The notes beneath the pieces are model-generated. The model had not been told where the DNA came from. It worked only from the letters and a program-made list of their open reading frames with translations, and did no database searches. From Betaproteobacteria bacterium (lineage in GTDB: Bacteria; Pseudomonadota; Gammaproteobacteria; Burkholderiales; SG8-41), in the NCBI GenBank assembly GCA_021732605.1, contig JAKFUS010000035.1, forward strand, positions 6,443 through 58,962: a DNA stretch of 52,520 nt, read 5' to 3'. The translations under genes and the position numbers were made by a program. Of the stretch, positions 44,701 through 50,477 are shown one piece after another (the stretch's first letter is position 1; each line of letters begins with the position of its first letter).

Positions 44701-44810
44701 TACTCGCGCACCGTCAGCCGGTCGAAGGCAATGATGCCGATCAGCATGATCAGCAGGCTCATCACCGTGGCCAGCACGGGACGTTTGACGGATAACTCGG
44801 GCAGGAACAT
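41727..44810 (-). CDS. RND efflux transporter (MexF/MdtB-like HAE1 family)
   Basis: A 1027-residue inner-membrane antiporter beginning MFLPELSVKRPVLATVMSLL. TM4 has GLVVDDAIVVLENIHRHIEDG with the proton-relay aspartates, and GLITKNGILIVEFANQLRDQG contains the conserved lysine in the second half. The ATG at 44810 is preferred over a TTG six codons earlier. It is the second gene after an AcrA-type adaptor, 147 bases apart, with a multi-hairpin repeat in between. No channel gene accompanies it, so it may share the OprM-type channel encoded at 31-32 kb. Confidence 0.96.
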   Translation of the reverse strand: MFLPELSVKRPVLATVMSLLIMLIGIIAFDRLTVREYPKIDAPVVSVRTVYTGASPQVIESQVTQPLEDSISGIEGVKTLKSISREEVSQITVEFTNDRDPDLAANDVRDRVSRARGRLPDEVDEPIISKVEADAQAIMWLRLISDRHGALEISDYADRYVADRLKTLPGVASVIIGGERRYAMRIWLDRERLAAYALTPQDVEDALRRQNIEVPSGRIESSQREFTVLSETDLRSPEQFNQLIIREVKGYPVRLSDVGRAELGAADERNILRVNGNPAVGLGIVKQSTANTLAVAQAVKKEIPKLAAALPAGMQIAVAFDTSVFIEKSITSVYTVMGEALVLVVLVIFLFLRSVRATLIPFVTIPVSLIGACFLIWIMGFSINVLTLLGIVLAVGLVVDDAIVVLENIHRHIEDGMEPIEAALVGGREIAFAVVAMTVTLAAVFAPLAFATGNTGRLFLEFALTVASAVVVSGFVALTLTPMMCSRLLRRESSHGRMYNALERFFTAMSSGYERLLRWSLLHRLYVVAMFVAVAVGGGVLFMTIKSELSPLEDRGFFLSIMSGPEGATKEYMDDYARTWERIFKDVPEINAYFVVVAPGLDRPNPVNFALSFVSLKPWEERSRKTQAITASIAPKMFATMPGVLAFPVNPPSLGQSFRNPALQFVVQGNSYEELDRMVNALLAKARTSPALTNIDSDLKLNKPQLSVDIDREKAAALGIQIETIGRTLETLLGGRQVTRFKREGKQYDVIVKLEDKDRRQPTDLTSIYVRGANGTTTQLSNLVTVRETVAPKELNHFNRLRAAIISANVSPGYTLNEALGFMEKAAGEVLTPEYQTSLDGQSREFRESGKQLYLIFVLALAFIYLVLAAQFESFRGPLVIMLTVPLAVTGALLIMKLTGGTLNVYSQIGLVMLIGLITKNGILIVEFANQLRDQGREKIEALIEACALRLRPILMTTLATVLGAVPLATAVGAGAESRSAIGWVIVGGMSFGTLFTLFVVPVAYTYIVGERKMLDAQGAPAPASGH

Positions 44811-44840
44811 GTTTAATGCACCTGACAAAATGAAAGTCTT

Positions 44841-44918
44841 CCCTCATCCCCACCCTTCTCCCGGAGGGAGAAGGGCTTTTCATCCCTCTCCCTCCGGGAG
44901 AGGGACCGAGGGTGAGGG
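44841..44918 (+). repeat. GC-rich multi-hairpin repeat, intergenic copy
   Basis: A 78-base element running from CCCTCATCCCC to GGGTGAGGG, with inner hairpins CCCTTCTCCC/GGGAGAAGGG and CCCTCTCCC/GGGAGAGGG. It matches the copy inside aceE (22224-22306) in order and sequence except in loops and junctions. It lies in the 147-base space between the adaptor and pump genes of an RND operon. Confidence 0.92.
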
Positions 44919-44957
44919 GTATTTTTGTACGGCCCACGAGTCATTTTGTTAAGCGCC

Positions 44958-46043
44958 CTAAGGCTTCGCTGCCGGCGGTTTCTCCGCGACCACGGCAACC
45001 GCTGCGCCGTCCTGCAGCCTCAGCTGGCCATCGGCAACGACGCTCTGCCCCTCCTCCAACCCAGCGACTATTTCGACTTCACCGGGACGGCGCAGACCCA
45101 TTTGCACCTTGGTCAGCACGGCCTTGCCATCGATGATGCGGAAGACAAAACGCTCGCTGCCGCGCGGCACCAGCGCCTGCTCCGGCACCAGCAGCGCATT
45201 GGCGCGCTGCTCCAGCGTGAGGTTTACCCGGGCAAACATGCCCGGTTTCAGGCGCACGCCCGGATTGGGCAGGCGGGCGCGGATCAGCACCGTGCGCGTG
45301 GCCTCATCGACTGAAGGTTCGATGGCGTAAATCGTGCCGGTGAAAGTTTCGGCGGGATAGGCATCCACCGCCACCGCCAGCGTCTGGTCGACGCGGATCT
45401 TGCGCAAATACAGTTCGGGCACGCGGAAATCAAGTTTGAGGACGCCGATGCCTTCCAGTCGCGCCACATCCTGCCCCGCTTTGGCATAAGCACCGGGACT
45501 GACCTGGCGCAATCCGGTAACGCCCTCGAACGGCGCGCGAACCACGCTTTTCGCCAGCTTGGCCTTGATCTCGGATTCACGCGCATTGCTCTGGTTGACG
45601 GTCTCGCGGGCATCATCGAGTGCCTGGGCGCTGATGAATTTTTTCTCGAACAGTTCCTCGGTACGTTTCAGCCGGCTGCGATTCAGGTTCGCGGCGGCCA
45701 CCGCTGAGGTGAACTGCGCTTCCACCTCGGATGCGTCCAGCGACACCAGCTTTTCGCCCTTGCGCACCACCTGGCCTTCCTGAAAATGGATAACCTCGAT
45801 CCGACCGTCGATTTCCGGCCGGATCATCACCGACTCGTTGGCCAGTAAGGTGCCCACCGCGCTGACCGTATCGGTGACCGTGTCCTTGCGCACCTGCGCC
45901 GCCTTCACCGGCAGCGCACGCGCAGGGCCTGCGGCCGCAGGTTTTGCCGCGGGAGGGAGCTGTGGTTTGGAAAAATGCCGCCAGGTCAGGCCGGCAGCCA
46001 CAAGCAATGCGACCGCAAGCGCAAGATAAACAATGCGTTTCAT
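44958..46043 (-). CDS. RND efflux periplasmic adaptor (MFP family)
   Basis: A 361-residue membrane-fusion protein anchored by an N-terminal transmembrane helix (MKRIVYLALAVALLVAAGLTW) and lacking a lipobox cysteine. It shows the lipoyl halves (IRPEIDGRIEVIHFQEGQVVRKGEKL and VVRAPFEGVTGLRQVSPGAYA), a short coiled-coil, and barrel domain (LDFRVPELYLRKIRVDQTL). It is the first gene of the two-gene pump operon. The adjacent regulator, if any, is not visible; 46044-46195 has no recognisable element. Confidence 0.94.
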   Translation of the reverse strand: MKRIVYLALAVALLVAAGLTWRHFSKPQLPPAAKPAAAGPARALPVKAAQVRKDTVTDTVSAVGTLLANESVMIRPEIDGRIEVIHFQEGQVVRKGEKLVSLDASEVEAQFTSAVAAANLNRSRLKRTEELFEKKFISAQALDDARETVNQSNARESEIKAKLAKSVVRAPFEGVTGLRQVSPGAYAKAGQDVARLEGIGVLKLDFRVPELYLRKIRVDQTLAVAVDAYPAETFTGTIYAIEPSVDEATRTVLIRARLPNPGVRLKPGMFARVNLTLEQRANALLVPEQALVPRGSERFVFRIIDGKAVLTKVQMGLRRPGEVEIVAGLEEGQSVVADGQLRLQDGAAVAVVAEKPPAAKP

Positions 46044-46195
46044 ATATAAATCAGAGTGATTTCGGGCAACCCGGGAGTTGTGACAACAACAGGCGCCTGA
46101 AGTTTACCGCGACTGAACGCGCGTTGTCAGAATGAGCACGGATTGCCCCGGCGCAGTGCCGGTGCACCAGTCACGGGCCTGAATCCCTCCACAGA

Positions 46196-47359
46196 TCAGG
46201 TCGGCAGATTGGCCGCAATCCAGTCCGCGACAAAATCAACACCCGCCTGCCGGTTGTCGACATGGGCATGCTCGGCACCGCCGTCTTCTGCGGTAAACAC
46301 GCGCAGGGTTTTGCGCTTCGAGCCGATGGCGTCATAGAGCTTCTGCGCATTCTCCGCCGGCACCACACGATCATTCGCGCCGTGGGTGACGAGGAAGGGC
46401 ATGGTGATCTGTTGTGCCACATCCTTCAGCGTGAAACGTTTCGCGACCTCGATGCCGGCATCGGCATCCGCTGCACCCACCACCCACTGGAACTGGAAAT
46501 TCGACTGCGCGACCTTGTTGCCCTCGGCCAGCGCTTTTTCCTTGATGCGAATCTGCCACGCCGCCAGATCCCAGTGCAGCGCAGTCATCGCTACACCTGC
46601 GGCATAACGCTGCTCGAAGGCCGCGATGCGCCCCGAGTAATAACCGCCAAAGCTGTAACCCATGATCACCACCCGCGCCGGATCGACATCAGCGCGTTGC
46701 GCGACATAATCGTACGCCGCCTTGCCCGGCACCTCGTAATCGTAGCGGCTGGGGATGCCGCGAAAACGCAGCGTCTCGCCCTGCCCCGGCCCGTCGATCG
46801 CCAGCGTGTGCATGCCGCGCTTCGCGAATTCGATGCCGGCGAAAACCACACTCATCTCCTTGCAGTTATCCATGCCGTTGAAAATCACCACGGTCGGTGC
46901 GCGCGACGACACACCCGGCGCTTTCATGAACAGCGCCGGCAGCGTGATATCCAGATACGGCACTTCAACGAATTCGAGATTGGCATAACTGCGGCCAAGG
47001 CCCGCTTTGAAGCAACGATAAGCTTCGCGCCCGACCGCGACCTTGGCCTCGCCCGGCGGAATAAAGCGCTCACCGGTGTAGTAATAGTTGCCGGCGCGCA
47101 TATAGTAATTACCCGCCGTGCGGTCATTGCCCTGCGCCGCCGCCGCATCCGCAACCTTTTCGACTTGCGCCGCCATTGCGCACCACTCTTCCTGCCAGGC
47201 CTGCGGCTCGCTCTGCCGCGTTTTCAGTTTTTCGGCGATGCGGTCGATTTCATCCATCGCCACCACGCCGTAGGGCGCCATGCCCTTGCAGGCCAGTGCG
47301 GCGTTGGACCAGAGAAAATTACCGGGGAAATGATCAATCCAGAAACCACGTGTCGACAT
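46196..47359 (-). CDS. FrsA-like alpha/beta hydrolase
   Basis: A 387-residue hydrolase with an alpha-helical N-terminal cap region (1-150) and a catalytic domain like FrsA and 2,6-dihydroxypseudooxynicotine hydrolase, which cleaves C-C bonds. Nucleophile Ser 236 sits in GYSFGG, acid Asp 330 in HGANDRVV, and His 364 or 366 in GGAEHAHVDN. TGAGGAG precedes the ATG. No signal peptide is visible. The gene is divergent from a Bug receptor (149 bases), a frequent combination for aromatic catabolism; substrate unknown. Confidence 0.88.
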   Translation of the reverse strand: MSTRGFWIDHFPGNFLWSNAALACKGMAPYGVVAMDEIDRIAEKLKTRQSEPQAWQEEWCAMAAQVEKVADAAAAQGNDRTAGNYYMRAGNYYYTGERFIPPGEAKVAVGREAYRCFKAGLGRSYANLEFVEVPYLDITLPALFMKAPGVSSRAPTVVIFNGMDNCKEMSVVFAGIEFAKRGMHTLAIDGPGQGETLRFRGIPSRYDYEVPGKAAYDYVAQRADVDPARVVIMGYSFGGYYSGRIAAFEQRYAAGVAMTALHWDLAAWQIRIKEKALAEGNKVAQSNFQFQWVVGAADADAGIEVAKRFTLKDVAQQITMPFLVTHGANDRVVPAENAQKLYDAIGSKRKTLRVFTAEDGGAEHAHVDNRQAGVDFVADWIAANLPT

Positions 47360-47508
47360 TGCAACTCCTCAGAAGGCTGTGGCGCAGCCTTTTATTGATT
47401 GTTGTGGCGCAGGGCCGCCGCAGTTTGCCAGATGGTTTGACACTAAGACAAGGGAATGAAAACATGGTCCGCAGCACAACGATAAAAACCTACCGGGGGA
47501 GAACCACC

Positions 47509-48471
47509 ATGTTTCGTTCGACCATCATTGGCGCCGCACTGCTCGCCACCATCACCGGCGCTGCGGCGCAGGGTTATCCCGTCAAACCGGTGCGCATGCT
47601 GGTACCGTTTGCACCCGGCGGCAATGTCGATATCACCGCGCGCAGCGTCGCACCGGGGCTCGCCGAATTGCTCGGGCAACAAGTGCTGGTTGAAAACCGT
47701 CCGGGGGCCGGCGGCTCCATTGCCACCAATGCGGTGGCCAAGGCGCCGCCCGACGGTTACACCATCCTGATGGCGTCGAGTAGCGTGATGACCAATGGCC
47801 CGGCGCTATACCAGAACCTGCCCTACGACATCGTGCGTGATCTGGCACCCGTCGGCCGCGTCAGCGTTGTGCCGCTGGTGATCGTGGTCCATCCATCCGT
47901 GCCCGCGAAAACCACGCGCGAGCTGATCAATGTCGCCAAAGCCCAGGACGGCAGGATGCTGATGGCGAATGCCGGCGTCGGCACCACCAACCATCTGGTG
48001 GCGGAACTGTTCCTGATCCGCACCGGCATTAAAATGAACCTGGTGCCATACAAGGGCAGCGGCCCCGCGCTGATGGATCTGGTCGCGGGCCAGATGTTCG
48101 CGCATGTCGATCAGGTGTCCTCGGCACTGCCCTTCATCAAGGCGGAACGCATCCGCGCCATCGCCGTCACCACGGCGCAACGTGCAGCAGCTTTGCCGCA
48201 GGTGCCGACACTCGGCGAATCGGGTGTGCCCGGATTTGATGCCAGTACCGTCACCGGCATCCTCACGCCGGCGGCAACACCACGCGAAGTCATCACCCGG
48301 CTCAACGCCGCGCTGAACAAGGTGCTCGCCACCGCCGCAGTACGCGAACGCTTCGCCGCCCTCGGTGCCGAAGTTCAGCCCAGCAGCAGCGAAGAACTCG
48401 GCAAGTTCATCCGCGAAGATCTCGCGTTATGGGTCAAGGTGGTCAAACAGGCGGGTATCAAGGTTGAATGA
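47509..48471 (+). CDS. Bug/TctC-family periplasmic solute-binding protein
   Basis: A 320-residue secreted receptor. GGGGGAGA lies upstream of the ATG at 47509, which begins the signal peptide MFRSTIIGAALLATITGAAA. Landmarks: YPVKPVRMLVPFAPGGNVDI, VLVENRPGAGG, DGYTILMAS, LVPYKGSGPALMDLVAGQ. It is divergent from the FrsA-like hydrolase and ends at a strong bidirectional hairpin. It is the sixth Bug gene in the window. Confidence 0.94.
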   Translation: MFRSTIIGAALLATITGAAAQGYPVKPVRMLVPFAPGGNVDITARSVAPGLAELLGQQVLVENRPGAGGSIATNAVAKAPPDGYTILMASSSVMTNGPALYQNLPYDIVRDLAPVGRVSVVPLVIVVHPSVPAKTTRELINVAKAQDGRMLMANAGVGTTNHLVAELFLIRTGIKMNLVPYKGSGPALMDLVAGQMFAHVDQVSSALPFIKAERIRAIAVTTAQRAAALPQVPTLGESGVPGFDASTVTGILTPAATPREVITRLNAALNKVLATAAVRERFAALGAEVQPSSSEELGKFIREDLALWVKVVKQAGIKVE

Positions 48472-48509
48472 AATCAATGGGTTATGCGATATAACCCATT
48501 GATTTTATT
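48471..48509. terminator. Bidirectional terminator containing a perfect IHF-consensus site
   Basis: Arms AAATCAATGGGTTAT and ATAACCCATTGATTT (15 bp, perfect) with loop GCGAT, followed by T-rich sequence. It separates the convergent Bug and thioredoxin-like genes. Read on the minus strand, 48492-48509 is AATAAAATCAA-TGGG-TTA, again the IHF consensus with an A-tract. Confidence 0.88.
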
Positions 48510-48515
48510 GATATT

Positions 48516-48896
48516 TTACTGTTGCTGTTGCTCTGCAGCCTGGCGCGCCGCAATGTCGCTGCGCACCTTGTCCATGTCCAGCGCCTTGACCTGACCGAGC
48601 ACGCTGTCGAGGCCAGCGGCCGGTAGCGCACCGGCCTGCATGAACACGATCACTTCCTCGCGAAACAGGATCAGGGTCGGAATCGAGCGGATGGCGAAAT
48701 GCGCGGACAGCGCCTGCTCGTCATCGGAATTGACCCTGGCAAACACCACGTCGGGATGTTTTTCCGATGCCGCTTCGAATACCGGCGCGAATCCTTTACA
48801 GGGACCGCACCACGGCGCCCAGAAATCGATGATCACGATTTTGTTGCCGGTGACCGTACTCTCGAAATTTTCCTGCGTTAGCTCCTGTACCGCCAT
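48516..48896 (-). CDS. Thioredoxin-family protein
   Basis: A 126-residue cytoplasmic thioredoxin-like protein with active site WCGPC (Cys 30 and Cys 33), the cis-proline in RSIPTLILF, and a Gln-rich tail (AAEQQQQ). The redox site is complete, so it should act as a disulfide reductase. It differs from canonical TrxA by a 20-residue C-terminal extension. The ATG at 48896 is chosen because it begins the thioredoxin fold; the open frame extends 17 codons upstream. Confidence 0.92.
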   Translation of the reverse strand: MAVQELTQENFESTVTGNKIVIIDFWAPWCGPCKGFAPVFEAASEKHPDVVFARVNSDDEQALSAHFAIRSIPTLILFREEVIVFMQAGALPAAGLDSVLGQVKALDMDKVRSDIAARQAAEQQQQ

Positions 48897-49219
48897 AACC
48901 CTGACTCCCGATATATGCCGCCCGCTCCATGCGCAACGCGACCACATTATATTCTGCCGCTATTCGCAATGCACCATGCAGGACTGAAGGAATAACACCA
49001 TGCTGACCGCCGGTTGCCCTCCAGATAATCTGTATTTCCCGGGATTGCCAAAGAATCCCTAAAGGCATGTGTCAGGATTTCCCTACAGCGAGCCCCACCC
49101 CTTGCTGGTTTAATTGCGCCTCCCAGATTGAGATTGCGCCGCAATCATCGGGAGCGTTCCGGTCGCCAGGGCGCACGGATAACCAGAAATTGTTTGAACA
49201 CAGAAAAACAGGGGTCAAT
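48897..49219. other. Intergenic region before the chaperone-usher locus
   Basis: 323 bases with no supported gene. It contains the divergent promoters of the thioredoxin-like gene and the pilin gene. No strong palindrome, terminator or binding-site motif stands out by eye. Confidence 0.4.
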
Positions 49220-49717
49220 ATGCGCAAGTCGATAACAGCAGCGTTTTTCGCAGCAATGGCAGCTACGTCAACCGTTGCCCTGCCCGCGACCACCACAACC
49301 ACGTTTGCAGTGACTGCCATAGTCGGCGCAAGTTGCACCTTGGGCACCGTGACCACGCTTGGATTCGGCACTTACGATCCGCTCACGGCCACCGACAATG
49401 ATGCAACAACCAGCATAGCCGTGACCTGCACCTTGCTGACCTCCTATAACATCGGGCTGAACGCCGGAACCACAACCGGTGGTACCGTTGCGCAGCGAAA
49501 AATGCAGGGCGTTACTCCGGCAAACACGCTCAACTATAATCTTTACAGCAACGCCGGCCGCACGACAATCTGGGGCAATACCATTGGCACCAATACCGTG
49601 GCAGCCACTGGAAGCGGCACAGCCCAGAACCACACCGTTTACGGCCGCATCGCCAACGGCACGGCAGCAAACGCTGACACATACTCTGATACCATCACTG
49701 TAACCGTGACGTACTAA
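49220..49717 (+). CDS. Spore-coat-protein-U-domain pilin (Csu/archaic chaperone-usher subunit)
   Basis: A 165-residue secreted subunit. Signal peptide MRKSITAAFFAAMAATSTVA is followed by the SCPU domain: FAVTAIVGASCTLGTVTTLGFGTYDP, then VTCTLLTSYNIGLNAG and a C-terminal YSDTITVTVTY strand, which in these pili donates or completes the fold. Two cysteines (GASC and VTC) form the usual disulfide. CAGGGG precedes the ATG at 49220. It precedes a chaperone and usher, so it is a pilus subunit of the sigma/archaic class. Confidence 0.93.
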   Translation: MRKSITAAFFAAMAATSTVALPATTTTTFAVTAIVGASCTLGTVTTLGFGTYDPLTATDNDATTSIAVTCTLLTSYNIGLNAGTTTGGTVAQRKMQGVTPANTLNYNLYSNAGRTTIWGNTIGTNTVAATGSGTAQNHTVYGRIANGTAANADTYSDTITVTVTY

Positions 49718-49754
49718 AGGTTATCAACCGGTCGCACGGCAAGTGGGAGGTTGA

Positions 49755-50477
49755 TTGAACGGCAAAGCCTGCGCAATATTGGTCCTGATCGGCATGTCGG
49801 CACTGGGTGAAGCCCATGCCGGCTCGTTTCACGTCTCGCCAATCCGCATCGAGCTTTCTGCCGCACAACCGGTGGCAATCATTAGTGTCACAAACAACGA
49901 TGACCATGCCACCAGAATACAGCTGCAGCTGGTTTCCTGGTCCCAGCAGGACAATCGCGATGTTTATGTTGAGACCGGAGCGCTGATCGCAAACCCGCCG
50001 ATATTCACGCTCCCGCCCAAGGGCAAGCAGATCGTCCGCGTCGGCCTCTCCAAACCGGAAAAAAACCAGCGCGAACAATCCTACCGGATATTCCTTGAAG
50101 AACTTGCCGACTCCGTAACAGCGGACAAATCCGCCGGACTCAAAATCCAGCTGCGCATCGGATTGCCTGTGTTTGTTTTACCGCAGCAACCTGTGAAACC
50201 CCAATTGCGATGGATTGCCCGCGCCGCCAGGGATGCGATCCAGATTGAGGCAAAAAACGACGGTGATGCCCATGTGCAGATCAGGGAAATAAAACTGCTT
50301 GCGCGGAACAGCGAAAAACCGCTGGCAACCAACACCATGTCGGACTATGTATTGCCTGGCAGCAGTCGTACCTGGCTGATCAAGCCGGTCCCAATCGGGA
50401 AAGGAGAAGTTTTGCGTCTGGTGGCGCAAACCAACGTCGGCGCGATCAATGCGGATATTTCAATGGAAAACCCCTGA
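49755..50477 (+). CDS. Periplasmic pilus chaperone (PapD/CsuC-like)
   Basis: A 240-residue chaperone starting with TTG at 49755 after GGGAGG. Signal peptide MNGKACAILVLIGMSALGEAHA; the first immunoglobulin-like domain shows SFHVSPIRIELSAAQPVAIISVTNND and the donor-strand region LPPKGKQIVRVGLSKP, with EQSYRIFLEEL as the family signature. It folds subunits by donor-strand complementation. The usher frame begins before its stop. Confidence 0.92.
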   Translation: MNGKACAILVLIGMSALGEAHAGSFHVSPIRIELSAAQPVAIISVTNNDDHATRIQLQLVSWSQQDNRDVYVETGALIANPPIFTLPPKGKQIVRVGLSKPEKNQREQSYRIFLEELADSVTADKSAGLKIQLRIGLPVFVLPQQPVKPQLRWIARAARDAIQIEAKNDGDAHVQIREIKLLARNSEKPLATNTMSDYVLPGSSRTWLIKPVPIGKGEVLRLVAQTNVGAINADISMENP

